DNA of 64,000 bases from an uncultured Candidatus Poseidoniales archaeon (GTDB lineage Archaea > Thermoplasmatota > Poseidoniia > Poseidoniales > Thalassarchaeaceae): contig CACELO010000001.1 of the NCBI GenBank assembly GCA_902560445.1, positions 106,968-170,967 of the forward strand, written 5' to 3'. Under the pieces are notes generated by a model that searched no databases, was not told the origin of the DNA, and saw only the letters and a program-made list of their open reading frames with translations. Positions within the stretch are counted from its first letter, which is position 1, and each line of letters opens with the position of its first letter. The translations under genes were made by a program, and so were the position numbers. Below are positions 47,165 to 56,733 of this stretch, piece by piece.

Positions 47165-48250
47165 TTACACCGTCAGTGAATCATCCAATCTCTGCGCTAC
47201 GGTACGAAGTCGACGAAGAGTCCTATCGATATTTGTCATCACCCGTTCGGCAATATCTTCGCCACTTCTTCCTGCTATTCGATATCCGTAAGGCATTCTT
47301 CCACCTAGAGTGTTTAGCAATAGACGCTGAGCATCAATTGATACTGAAGCAAGAATTTCCTCAACCTTTTCAATACTCAAATTCTCTTTTTGAACCCCCT
47401 TAATTAGAGCAGATGAAATATTCTCGTCTAGTCTCCCAAGACCTCCCCTTCCCATCAACCAGTCTTCTCCTCTAGCCGTATACTGACGTACCAATCCAGT
47501 GTAGACATCCATAGCAATACGGTCACGCATTGCCACTCTCTCCACGATTCCTGCCTGTCTCAACCGCTCGACAACGCGTTGAGAACGAGAACGGGTCTCC
47601 CCTACCCTATCTGCTATCGTTTGCAAAGTCAGTGGCCTTTCACTTCCCGCCAACTCATCGAAGACCCTACGGGTAACGACATCTCCTTTCTTGATTCGAT
47701 CACCTGTAATACCAAAATCTGCAAGTAAACAATCAATCCTGTCAGAATCTTCGGGTGTAGGTCCAGGCTCGGCGATATCGATTCTGAATGATTGTGCCTC
47801 CTCCTCGCCAGCCTCTTGCATTCTTAGCTCAGAATCGGATATTACTTCGCTGAATTCAGCCAATCTCATGATTGCAATAGTTCTGGTTTGGACAGCAATC
47901 AATTCTACAGCCGAGGCCATTGAACCGCCACGAAGTACGTTGACGTGCCATCTTCCTTGTAATCTGGAACTGATTAGTCCAACTTCTCGTAATTTGTGCA
48001 TCTGATTGTGTACTCCAGTTTGGGAGAGTCCAGAGAATTCGGAAATAGCGGAGTTATCCCATCCCTTCAGTGGCTCTTCTAGGAGTGTATGTCTGACCAT
48101 ACGATGAATCGCACCTTGCTCCTCATCTACCGTTGCCCCTTCAGTTCTCGATCGTACTAAACCCATCGAATCGAGCAGCCAAGCAAGTAACACATCGGGG
48201 TCTCTAGAACCGGTAGGCATAGGCTGCTCTACCAAACGGATGCGGAACAT
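47165..48250 (-). CDS. Multi-winged-helix transcriptional regulator
   Basis: Repeated HTH-like segments (WDNSAISEFSGLSQTGVHNQMHKLREVGLISSR; LTLQTIADRVGETRSRSQRVVERLRQAGIVER). Confidence 0.72.
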   Translation of the reverse strand: MFRIRLVEQPMPTGSRDPDVLLAWLLDSMGLVRSRTEGATVDEEQGAIHRMVRHTLLEEPLKGWDNSAISEFSGLSQTGVHNQMHKLREVGLISSRLQGRWHVNVLRGGSMASAVELIAVQTRTIAIMRLAEFSEVISDSELRMQEAGEEEAQSFRIDIAEPGPTPEDSDRIDCLLADFGITGDRIKKGDVVTRRVFDELAGSERPLTLQTIADRVGETRSRSQRVVERLRQAGIVERVAMRDRIAMDVYTGLVRQYTARGEDWLMGRGGLGRLDENISSALIKGVQKENLSIEKVEEILASVSIDAQRLLLNTLGGRMPYGYRIAGRSGEDIAERVMTNIDRTLRRLRTVAQRLDDSLTV

Positions 48251-48333
48251 ACAACCACTAGGCGAAATTCAATGTGTAATAGGATTCTGTTTCAAACCGG
48301 CCCTAGAAGACTCAATATGAGGTGATTTGATGA

Positions 48334-49017
48334 TTACGAAGAATCACCATCATACCATTTTTTCTCATCTTTATCGTACCCGTCTTCTAATTCGTTATTT
48401 TCAGAATCAACCTCGACTGAAGGAGTGATTTCGATTTGTGTTTGAGTTTTAGTTCCACCTGAGGTTAGTGCCATAATTCCACCAATTACCAAGAAAAATA
48501 ACCCGCAACATAGGAAAGTTGGCCCTCCACATATTGCAAGAAGACCTCCTAAAAAGTCTCCAACCACTCCAGCAATGGCTTCCCATCCTACTAAAACAAC
48601 GTCGTGACTGGTTGTAATTGTATACTCAGCACCATCTTCAACTTCTTCAATGGTACCAAGATGCAACCATCCTTCAGGATCATCTCCATATCCACTCGGC
48701 AAGGATCTACCATCTACATCGATACACATATCTGCTTTCCACCATGCTTCACCGCCCTGTATTTCAAGGGTAAAATCATCACATCTGACTTCATCAGATA
48801 CGAATACTGCTATAGAGTTTCCATTTCCTTCTTGAATGTGAATAAAACTGACTGTTTCACCTTGGCTGTTTTCCAAATACACATCATCAGTAGGCCTCCA
48901 ATTACCAGCATCACCAATAGAACCTGCGCCCAGAACCATTACCAAAATACCGATGGCTATTCCAATTGCTCCAAGACCTAGCATTAATTTTGTACCGGTG
49001 TTCATAGTCACAGGCAA
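48334..49017 (-). CDS. Hypothetical membrane protein with two TM regions
   Basis: N-terminal TM (LMLGLGAIGIAIGILVMVLGAG) and second hydrophobic segment, acidic C-tail. Confidence 0.65.
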   Translation of the reverse strand: MPVTMNTGTKLMLGLGAIGIAIGILVMVLGAGSIGDAGNWRPTDDVYLENSQGETVSFIHIQEGNGNSIAVFVSDEVRCDDFTLEIQGGEAWWKADMCIDVDGRSLPSGYGDDPEGWLHLGTIEEVEDGAEYTITTSHDVVLVGWEAIAGVVGDFLGGLLAICGGPTFLCCGLFFLVIGGIMALTSGGTKTQTQIEITPSVEVDSENNELEDGYDKDEKKWYDGDSS

Positions 49018-49036
49018 AGAGCTTAGGCAAATATAA

Positions 49037-49690
49037 TTACGCCATTTCGGCTCGAAGATCTAACCAGTTGTACTCTAGTATTGAAGTCCTAAGACCACTC
49101 AAATGGTCCGCCAAGCGCAATTCTCGATCACTGACAATACCTCTAGTTCTCAAGACTCCAATAGCCGAATGAACAGCTGAGCGAGACCTACCAAGATCTC
49201 TGGCTAATGCAGCTTGAGAGCGAGGTACATCAGAGCGAGTTAGACGTGCTACAACCGCATGTTGTAATTCGGATAGTCCAACTGGAAGCATTGAAGCTGC
49301 ACGTGCATCATCAGTTACCCCAGTGCCGCTTAGAATCTCAACTTGAGCAGGAGCACCAGCATAGTAACAAGTTCGTCCATTGACTGACATTGTAGTAACC
49401 GATTTTTCTGTAATAAGAACGTCCAGATGATGTCGTAGAGTTCCATTAGCTGCATCTAAACGCCTTTGTAATTCACGGAAATGAATTCCCGGAGAGCGAT
49501 TTAGAGTTGACATGATCCGAGATCGAATTGGATTTTCCCAATTCTCTCGTGGTGCTGAGAGAGTACCTTGGGTTGCAGGAGGAACCATGCCTGGAATTAG
49601 CACCCCTAGGCCGAAAGCACCTCCTACCAGTGCAACTAGCCCGTCAATGACGACAGAACGCTTACTGCGCCACTGTTCTATTAACGCCAT
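49037..49690 (-). CDS. Membrane-anchored winged-helix transcriptional regulator
   Basis: N-terminal hydrophobic segment; NRSPGIHFRELQRRLDAANGTLRHHLDVL and SQAALARDLGRSRSAVHSAIGVLRTRGIV. Confidence 0.78.
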   Translation of the reverse strand: MALIEQWRSKRSVVIDGLVALVGGAFGLGVLIPGMVPPATQGTLSAPRENWENPIRSRIMSTLNRSPGIHFRELQRRLDAANGTLRHHLDVLITEKSVTTMSVNGRTCYYAGAPAQVEILSGTGVTDDARAASMLPVGLSELQHAVVARLTRSDVPRSQAALARDLGRSRSAVHSAIGVLRTRGIVSDRELRLADHLSGLRTSILEYNWLDLRAEMA

Positions 49691-49787
49691 AAGTAAAATT
49701 CATGTCATTCACCCTTTGAAGGATGCGGTTGTATGAATCAAACTTGCATCGTATTTCCAACGGTAAAGGAAATACACAGGAAAGTAA

Positions 49788-50249
49788 CTATTCTGATTCT
49801 ATCAATTCTTTGTGAGTCTTCATGTAAGCGACTAACGGGCCAAGAAGACGACCACAGGTTCTACCATGACTTGTTAATCTGTAAGTTACTCGAATAGGAG
49901 GTCCTTCATCTACAACTCTTTCTACTAGACCATGTTCTTGACAAGTAGTCAATTTGTCAGAAAGGGTGCGAGATGAAATCCCTCTCAATAGAGTTCTCAA
50001 TTCATTGAATCGACGATCCCCAGCAATATATAATGCAGCTAGAATTTCTATGGTCCAACGAGACGAGAACATCTCAAATGCATCAACAGCTGCATCGACC
50101 TCCCAGTTGATATCTACATCATCATCATAGTAATTAGCGAATATCTTTCGAATACTTCTACCGCTTCTTTGGACTTCTACAATTGACTTCTGTACGGTAT
50201 TGAAATCCTTCTCAATTAGAATCATCGGTTGGCGACTCATGTGTAACAA
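49788..50249 (-). CDS. HxlR-family transcriptional regulator
   Basis: SSRWTIEILAALYIAGDRRFNELRTLLRGISSRTLSDKLTTCQEHGLVERVV...VTYRLTSHGR. Confidence 0.87.
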   Translation of the reverse strand: MLHMSRQPMILIEKDFNTVQKSIVEVQRSGRSIRKIFANYYDDDVDINWEVDAAVDAFEMFSSRWTIEILAALYIAGDRRFNELRTLLRGISSRTLSDKLTTCQEHGLVERVVDEGPPIRVTYRLTSHGRTCGRLLGPLVAYMKTHKELIESE

Positions 50250-50279
50250 GATTACGCACTACGTATCTAGTGTATAAAA

Positions 50280-50293
50280 TGCACCTAAGTGCA
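50280..50293. promoter_or_regulatory. Inverted repeat TGCAC-ctaa-GTGCA, candidate operator between HxlR regulator and micro-ORF cassette
   Basis: Perfect 5-bp arms read directly; divergent intergenic position. Confidence 0.4.
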
Positions 50294-50356
50294 ACCACGT
50301 ACTCTATGCGATTCATATAGGACTGCTAATTCGTCAGGTGTGAAAATTGCACCGAG

Positions 50357-50452
50357 ATGCAATACTACACCGGAGATAAAGGAATGGATAAATGGCTAGA
50401 GAACTGGATTGATGAAATAATGGAAAACTGGAATGATGAGGTGATCTCTTGA
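50357..50452 (+). CDS. Micro-ORF 1 (MQYYTGDKGMDKWLENWIDEIMENWNDEVIS); alternative start 50384
   Basis: Not in ORF track (short). SD-like GGAG before ATG 50384; lies in otherwise non-coding gap. Confidence 0.4.
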   Translation: MQYYTGDKGMDKWLENWIDEIMENWNDEVIS

Positions 50453-50538
50453 GTTGGAATCAAGTTAAAGAGCACCTGATTCGTGGCATGGCGGCCGTAA
50501 AGGCTCCTTCTTGGTCACGCTATGCTTCTTTAGAATAG
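50449..50538 (+). CDS. Micro-ORF 2 (M)SWNQVKEHLIRGMAAVKAPSWSRYASLE
   Basis: TTG start preceded by GAGGTGATC (long match to the archaeal SD consensus AGGAGGTGATCC); start overlaps micro-ORF 1 stop (TTGA). Confidence 0.42.
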   Translation: MSWNQVKEHLIRGMAAVKAPSWSRYASLE

Positions 50539-50563
50539 CTAGACTATGGGGAGGCAGAGAGTA

Positions 50564-50668
50564 ATGGGTTTCAGGATGGATAAAAATACTAAGTTTCTGA
50601 TGAAAGTGTATGGTATAAGCCGTTGGTCATGGCTTTGGCGCGGTAAAGACGATGATTTTGCGGAGTGA
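50564..50668 (+). CDS. Micro-ORF 3 MGFRMDKNTKFLMKVYGISRWSWLWRGKDDDFAE (longer start at 50546 possible)
   Basis: GGGGAGG upstream of ATG at 50564. Confidence 0.42.
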   Translation: MGFRMDKNTKFLMKVYGISRWSWLWRGKDDDFAE

Positions 50669-50673
50669 AATGT

Positions 50674-50769
50674 ATGTCTGATGTGTTAGCGGTAGACCTT
50701 GAAACTAAGAATTACTCCTATGATATAGGAGGATGGGGTAATAGCCATATCTTTCAAGTGAAAAATTAG
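50674..50769 (+). pseudogene. Truncated N-terminus of a DnaQ-like/family B polymerase exonuclease (MSDVLAVDLETKNYSYDIGGWGNSHIFQVKN)
   Basis: VLAVDLETKN resembles ExoI motif; stops after 31 aa, abutting the convergent gene stop at 50766. Confidence 0.45.
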
Positions 50770-52832
50770 TTATTTGTGTAATTGGGCCTACGCCCCTGAA
50801 TCAAAGCGCTTAGTCCCTCAAGGGCGTCAATACTAGCAAAAATATCGCCAAGTCGCTCAAGTTCCAAGGCTAGTCCTTGTTGGAGATTATCTCCAGTAAG
50901 TACTGCGTCATTTAGTAAATCACTGGCCATTGAGAGAGCGATTGGTGCTGTCCTGCTTAGCGATTTTAGTTGACGTGAGACCATCTTATCTTCAGTCTCG
51001 AAACCTTCTGGACAATTGCCAGCTACTAGTACATCGATGTTCGTATCGTTGTAGAAAGCAAGGGCGAATGCAGCTACTGGGTGGGATTCATCAGCCGGTC
51101 TTGCGGGATACTTGTTGCTTGGCTTACCTAAATCAGAAATGGTACTAACGGTTTGGTCGACTTCGCTCGGATCAACTAAATGAGTGAGAAGTCCAAGTGC
51201 TGCCGCACTGTTGGCATCTAGGAAATTTCCAGCAAGAATAGCAAATCTAGCCGCCTCGATTCCACATATTCGCGGCGTACGTTGGGTACCTCCCAGCCCA
51301 GGATAAATACCGATACTGGTTTCCGGGAATCTAAATTGTGTTCGCCTCGTTCCGACTCTATAATCGCAGGCTAGGGCTAATTCCAATCCTCCTCCAAGGG
51401 CTAATCCGGTTGTTAGAGCGATTGTGGTCTTATCTGAATTTTCTAATTTATTCAGAACCTTGTGACCGTTTGCTGTGAACTCATAGATATCGTTAATTGA
51501 ATCTGCTTGAATCTTATCGACGAAGAATTTGACATCCGCTCCGGCAACGAAAGCCTTACCTGCTCCATCAATCACTATTGTTTTGATATCTTCACGAGAG
51601 TTGAGGGAATCTAGAACTTTGTCTAATTGATTGACGACAGTTTCATTGAGGGCATTCATTGCTTCGGGTCTATTGATTCTAATGGTAGCAACTTCGCCCT
51701 CAACATGAGTGTCAACGTAATTAAATTCGATAGTTTTAGTCAATTCGGCAAACCAATCGGGTAAATTGAATTCCGCCAAATTTGCGTAAGACTTAGCCAT
51801 TGAAACCGCTTCCGAAATCCCCAGCCGATTTGCTATTTCAAAAGGTCCACGAGCCCAACGAAGTCCGACTTTTGCCCCACGGTCAACATCTTCCATCGAA
51901 CAGATTTCTTCGGCGACAATCTGAGCTGAGACAGCAAATACCTGACCCATAAGACGCTGGCGAATAATCGAAGCCGCTTCATCACTACACTCGATATCTT
52001 CGCCAATATCCCACATTTCACCATCTGAGACCATTTTCCTTAGATTAGCCGCACCCTTGTAGCGGGGACAATGCAATTGTTCAGCCAAGTAATCAGTAGA
52101 ATGCAAGGCAATAGGAGGTCCTGTTAAATTCATTAGAGCAAATGGCCCCATCCCTATTCGGAATGCCTTTTCTGCAACCGCATCTATTGCAGCTGCGCTA
52201 GCGACTCCCTCCTGAAGTAACAAACAAGCCTCGTTAAGCCATGGAACAAAGAAGCGGTTTACAACGAATCCAGGCTGATCCTTACAGATAATTACAACCT
52301 TACCCATTGTTTTGCAATATTGTTCTACGGCATCTAGAGACTGCTTAGAAGTAGTTTCAGCAGGGATAATTTCGATTAGCCTATTTTTAGCTGGATGGTA
52401 AAAGAAATGTAAACCAACGAAGCGGTCTGGTCTACCTGTCGCTTGGGCAAGAGCATTGACGCTCAACGAGGAGGTATTCGATGCGAGAATTGTGTGTTCA
52501 TCACAAACTTCGTCAAGGGTCGTGAACACTGCGGTTTTGATATCAAAGTCTTCGAAAACGGCCTCAATAATTAGGTCGGTATCTTTGGCGACGTTTTCGG
52601 TTCCAACAACCCCTGTTATTCTATCTTTAATTTTCTCAGCCTCAGCCTCATGGAAGATACGCCTTTCAATTGCTTCATCAAGAAAACTAGCAATGATCGA
52701 TTGACCACGTTCAACCCATTGTTCCTCTCGGTCTACCATCTGTACATCGAATTGCTCCTGTGCTGATTTCTGTGCGATTCCGGAGCCCATGTTTCCAGCA
52801 CCGATGATTGCTACACTTCCGATTGGGCGCAT
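50766..52832 (-). CDS. Fused 3-hydroxyacyl-CoA dehydrogenase / enoyl-CoA hydratase
   Basis: VAIIGAGNMGSGIAQKSAQEQFDVQMVD, VGLHFFYHPAKNRLIEIIP, GPFALMNLTG, then crotonase AFVAGADVKFFVDKI, GLALGGGLELALACDYRVGTRRTQFRFPETSIGIYPGLGGTQRTPR. Confidence 0.95.
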   Translation of the reverse strand: MRPIGSVAIIGAGNMGSGIAQKSAQEQFDVQMVDREEQWVERGQSIIASFLDEAIERRIFHEAEAEKIKDRITGVVGTENVAKDTDLIIEAVFEDFDIKTAVFTTLDEVCDEHTILASNTSSLSVNALAQATGRPDRFVGLHFFYHPAKNRLIEIIPAETTSKQSLDAVEQYCKTMGKVVIICKDQPGFVVNRFFVPWLNEACLLLQEGVASAAAIDAVAEKAFRIGMGPFALMNLTGPPIALHSTDYLAEQLHCPRYKGAANLRKMVSDGEMWDIGEDIECSDEAASIIRQRLMGQVFAVSAQIVAEEICSMEDVDRGAKVGLRWARGPFEIANRLGISEAVSMAKSYANLAEFNLPDWFAELTKTIEFNYVDTHVEGEVATIRINRPEAMNALNETVVNQLDKVLDSLNSREDIKTIVIDGAGKAFVAGADVKFFVDKIQADSINDIYEFTANGHKVLNKLENSDKTTIALTTGLALGGGLELALACDYRVGTRRTQFRFPETSIGIYPGLGGTQRTPRICGIEAARFAILAGNFLDANSAAALGLLTHLVDPSEVDQTVSTISDLGKPSNKYPARPADESHPVAAFALAFYNDTNIDVLVAGNCPEGFETEDKMVSRQLKSLSRTAPIALSMASDLLNDAVLTGDNLQQGLALELERLGDIFASIDALEGLSALIQGRRPNYTNN

Positions 52833-52948
52833 GGTTCGGCGACCAAAGACTCACCAATGAATCCACCGATACCGGTCCTTCGGACCGATTATCGATTTAC
52901 CAACACGGCGCCGAATGTACTATCAGCGCGTTAGGTTGTAGGACACTC

Positions 52949-55606
52949 ATGCAGCGTTCACGCCGCATGGTAGCGCTTGTTGTGCTTTTTATGCTATTGT
53001 TATCAAGCCAAGTTGCAATAGCCAATAGCAATGGCAAGTTCAATTCTTCCAGTGGCTGTAATTGCCATGGGGGTTCAGGAGCTTCCCCCACTCCCTCACA
53101 TAACTTTCCTTCTTCTTATTCGCCGGGTCAAACCTATTCTCTGAGTATTGGGATGAATGGTGGAGTCTCCGGTTCAGAGGGAGGTTTCAATCTCCAAGTT
53201 TCAAGTGGGACGCTTTCAACGGGCGTAGGCATTATGAACACTCAAGTAAACTCAGCAGGAAATCAGGCAACTCACCAATTCCCTGACTATAGAAGCTGGT
53301 CTCTAGAATGGACAGCACCTTCATCTGGAAGCGGGACAGTCACCTTCTCTCTAGCAGTCTTAGCCGCAAATGGAAATGGGGCAAATTCTGGAGATGGGTG
53401 GGGTACCGTATCATTCCAATCTACTGAGAGTTCTGGTTCTACCAATACTCCTCCGGAAGCTCAATCTGTGATTTTTGTTCCCAGTGAACCAACCCGTGGT
53501 ACTGGTCTTGCGATAGATTACGCCTACTATGATGCGGATGGAGATTCGGAACAGGGTACCCAAATCCGTTGGAAGGTAAATGGCAATAATGTAGGGTCTC
53601 TGGATGACCAAACATCAGTATCTCAGACCTGGCTTGCCAAAGGGGACGAATGGACCTGTACTGTTACTGTAAAAGATGGCTTAGACCAGGGAAATCCAAT
53701 TACAGTTGGACCAGTTACAATAGACAATACACTTCCAATAGCGAGAAATCTTGAACTTACTCCTGAGAATCCAATTGATACTGATCAACTAGAGCTAGAC
53801 TATGAGTACTTTGACCTCGACAGTGAACCACAACAGGGAACTGAGATTCGCTGGTATCTGGATGGTGCCAGAATACCTGAGTTGGATAATGAGGACAGGG
53901 TCACTCCACTGATGATTCGTAGCGGAGATCAATGGGAGGCCTCAGTCAAACCTCATGATGGTGATGAGTTTGGAGAAATCGTGTATACAGGAGTTGTAGT
54001 GATTGGTTCTTCGAATAATCCACCTGTTGCCACAGTGTACGTTTCTCCGGTTGGTAATGCTCGTACTGACGACGCATTAGTGGTTAACGTAGGATGGACA
54101 GACCCAGATGGCGATACGATTCAATCTACAGAGATTCGTTGGTTTAGAGACGGTACCCAAGTATCCGCCTATAATGACCTAACTGCGGTTCTTTCTGAAT
54201 CAACCTCTAAGGGTGAAACTTGGAACGCCAGAGTAAGGGTCAGTGATGGCTTATTGTGGTCTTCTTGGGTTGAAAGTGAGGACTTGATAATTCTCAATAC
54301 TCCTCCTAAAGTCACTTCGATTGAGATGTTGCCTTCAGGGAAACTAACCACCTCAATGAATCTCAGTGTTATTTGGGAACAAAGCGACGTCGACGGAGAC
54401 TCAGAGACAAATAGCCAAATTCGTTGGTGGGTTGATGGTGAATGGATAAGAGAATACGACGGAATGACTGAGATTCCAGCCTCTGAGACTGTTAGAGATC
54501 AGAGTTGGTCTGTTCAGGTTGTTCCCGGCGACGGAGATGACTTAGGAACCTCAATGAAAACCTCCTCAAGACAGATTGAGAATGGGGCTCCCGGTAACAT
54601 GCAGGTCCTTCTTGGAAATGGCGAAAGTGGATTTACAGGAGAAGCAAGTGAAATGCCCTCTCCTCCAACATTACCTGCAGACGCTCTAAACACATTAGTG
54701 GTTCACGCTACGGCTATAGACCTAGATGGAGAACCAGTTTCATACGATATTTCTTGGTCTCGAAACGGTTTCTCCGTACCAGACTTAGAGGGCGCTTGGA
54801 TAATAACAACAGATAGATTAGAACCGGGGCAAACTTGGGCAGCGACTGTTACAGCAAGTGATCCGTGGGGATTATCGACAATATTAGTAGCAGAAATCGA
54901 AATCGCTAACGTTCCACCCACGGCAATGTTCTCGACATCTCCTGAACCTCCTATTGCTGGCGCATTTATCACACTCGATAGTTCGATGTCAATAGATCTT
55001 GATGGAGAAATTATCCATTACATGTGGGATGTAAATGGAGACAGTTTAACCGGCGAGATCGTCAATGTACAGTTGGGGACAGGATCTCATTCTGTAATGC
55101 TAACCGTCGTAGATGATATGGGAGAAACTGGTATCAGTATGTCATACATCACATTTGGAGATGTGACCACGGTAAGTGGCCTTACTGCGACACTCTCTGG
55201 TACTAAAGTGGATTTATCCTGGGAATGGACGGAGGGAGAAACTAATTTCCAGATTTATCGATCAAGTAGTCCCTTCACCTCGTCAGGGCACGATGCAAAT
55301 GGAGAAGCACTGCTAACCGACCTAGAAGCGGTTGGAGAGACAACTGAGTTATTTTGGAGTGAGACTGCTCCTGTTGCTTCTAACCTCTATTATGTAGTAA
55401 CTGCTGAGGTTGTAGGACTCGAAGTTTTGTGGCTATTTGAAATGGAAAATACCGCGAGTGTAGATGCTTCTGAGGCTCCTAAATCGATTGATATCGAACC
55501 TACAGGATCAATTTCCTCGATGTCTTTACCAATGACGATAATTATGCTACTGGTGGGTCTTGTGAGTATCGGAATAACCGTTTTTGGTAGAAGGAGGGAT
55601 GCCTGA
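52949..55606 (+). CDS. Large surface protein: CNCH-containing choice-of-anchor-like domain, multiple Ig/PKD-like repeats, C-terminal TM (ORF track start 52808)
   Basis: Signal MQRSRRMVALVVLFMLLLSSQVAIANS, GCNCHGGSG, PGQTYSLSI...WTAPSSGSGTVTFSLAVLAANGNG, repeated DxDGDxxxxTQIRWxxDG, PKD-like domain, C-terminal TM. Confidence 0.85.
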   Translation: MQRSRRMVALVVLFMLLLSSQVAIANSNGKFNSSSGCNCHGGSGASPTPSHNFPSSYSPGQTYSLSIGMNGGVSGSEGGFNLQVSSGTLSTGVGIMNTQVNSAGNQATHQFPDYRSWSLEWTAPSSGSGTVTFSLAVLAANGNGANSGDGWGTVSFQSTESSGSTNTPPEAQSVIFVPSEPTRGTGLAIDYAYYDADGDSEQGTQIRWKVNGNNVGSLDDQTSVSQTWLAKGDEWTCTVTVKDGLDQGNPITVGPVTIDNTLPIARNLELTPENPIDTDQLELDYEYFDLDSEPQQGTEIRWYLDGARIPELDNEDRVTPLMIRSGDQWEASVKPHDGDEFGEIVYTGVVVIGSSNNPPVATVYVSPVGNARTDDALVVNVGWTDPDGDTIQSTEIRWFRDGTQVSAYNDLTAVLSESTSKGETWNARVRVSDGLLWSSWVESEDLIILNTPPKVTSIEMLPSGKLTTSMNLSVIWEQSDVDGDSETNSQIRWWVDGEWIREYDGMTEIPASETVRDQSWSVQVVPGDGDDLGTSMKTSSRQIENGAPGNMQVLLGNGESGFTGEASEMPSPPTLPADALNTLVVHATAIDLDGEPVSYDISWSRNGFSVPDLEGAWIITTDRLEPGQTWAATVTASDPWGLSTILVAEIEIANVPPTAMFSTSPEPPIAGAFITLDSSMSIDLDGEIIHYMWDVNGDSLTGEIVNVQLGTGSHSVMLTVVDDMGETGISMSYITFGDVTTVSGLTATLSGTKVDLSWEWTEGETNFQIYRSSSPFTSSGHDANGEALLTDLEAVGETTELFWSETAPVASNLYYVVTAEVVGLEVLWLFEMENTASVDASEAPKSIDIEPTGSISSMSLPMTIIMLLVGLVSIGITVFGRRRDA

Positions 55607-56733
55607 TGCGCGGTAGAATTATCGCTATTGCAACAATTGCTCTAGTCCTAATTTCCACGCAAGGTACGGTGGCAAATCCTGGCGGTAACGGCGATGGAAA
55701 CAGAGACTTTGTTTGTGGTGGGTCTTGTCATGGAGACCCTACTCTGAGTGCCCCTTCCACGGCAACGATTTCGATAACATCTGGAAATACTGCATTCACA
55801 GGAACTGCCTATCAATTCGATACAACAATTGAGATTGACATGATTTCACATTCGAGAATACTGGGTGTATTCCTTCTTTCCTCGACTAATGGAAATGGAG
55901 ATAATCCTGAAGATCATGGTTGGAATATTATTCAGGATCCATCAGGAACGAATGTAAACTATGTTGAAGTCATAGTTCCAACAAATGGTGCTGTTAGCCT
56001 AAGTTGGGTTCTTACAGCACCCGAAGAAGTCGGCGATGGAGATCTAATCGTAGCTATTCATCACGGAGCTGGATACGAAAATCTTGCCTATCTGGGAGTA
56101 TCGGAATCACATTCGATTTCAATTAATCCTGTACCTGCAAACCTACCTGGTTTTGCCCTCGATTGGATTGCACCAAATTACCGAGTTACGGGCGATACAT
56201 CTCCGGTAAGTGTGCTAACTCAAAATACCACAGAAATTTCTGTTGAATGGAAATTGGAAGGAGAATCGGTTTCCCATCCTGCAACTGTTGAAGCAGGAAC
56301 CGATGATGAATGGTTAGTACACTTACCTGCCACCATGGGGGATGGAAGAATAGTCTATCAGGTAACCACTTCTAACGGAGAGTTCGATGTTATTCAGCCT
56401 TGGCTGACGATGGGGACCATTCCGCCCGAATTTGATGGTAATTTGATGGGGGCTAGAGCCCAAGGCTTTGCAGGTGCGTTCATCATAATCGCACTTCTGG
56501 TGAGTCTCCAGGGATTGTTACAACCACCCCGAAGAAAGAACGATTTGGACCAAACAAAAGAAGCGGAGGTAGCCGAGGAAACACCTCCCGAATCAGTAGT
56601 TGATAAACCAACATTCGATGAAGATGCGGCATATCGAGCACGTCTTCTGAAGTACGATGAACACCCTGGTTTACTTTGGGATCCGGTTGATGAAGAATGG
56701 GTTGACGATCCGAATTACGAAGGTGATGAGTAA
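55606..56733 (+). CDS. Membrane-anchored protein with CGGSCH motif
   Basis: Signal peptide, NRDFVCGGSCHGDPTLS, TM near residue 290, acidic cytoplasmic-like tail; start overlaps previous stop (TGATG). Confidence 0.8.
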   Translation: MRGRIIAIATIALVLISTQGTVANPGGNGDGNRDFVCGGSCHGDPTLSAPSTATISITSGNTAFTGTAYQFDTTIEIDMISHSRILGVFLLSSTNGNGDNPEDHGWNIIQDPSGTNVNYVEVIVPTNGAVSLSWVLTAPEEVGDGDLIVAIHHGAGYENLAYLGVSESHSISINPVPANLPGFALDWIAPNYRVTGDTSPVSVLTQNTTEISVEWKLEGESVSHPATVEAGTDDEWLVHLPATMGDGRIVYQVTTSNGEFDVIQPWLTMGTIPPEFDGNLMGARAQGFAGAFIIIALLVSLQGLLQPPRRKNDLDQTKEAEVAEETPPESVVDKPTFDEDAAYRARLLKYDEHPGLLWDPVDEEWVDDPNYEGDE

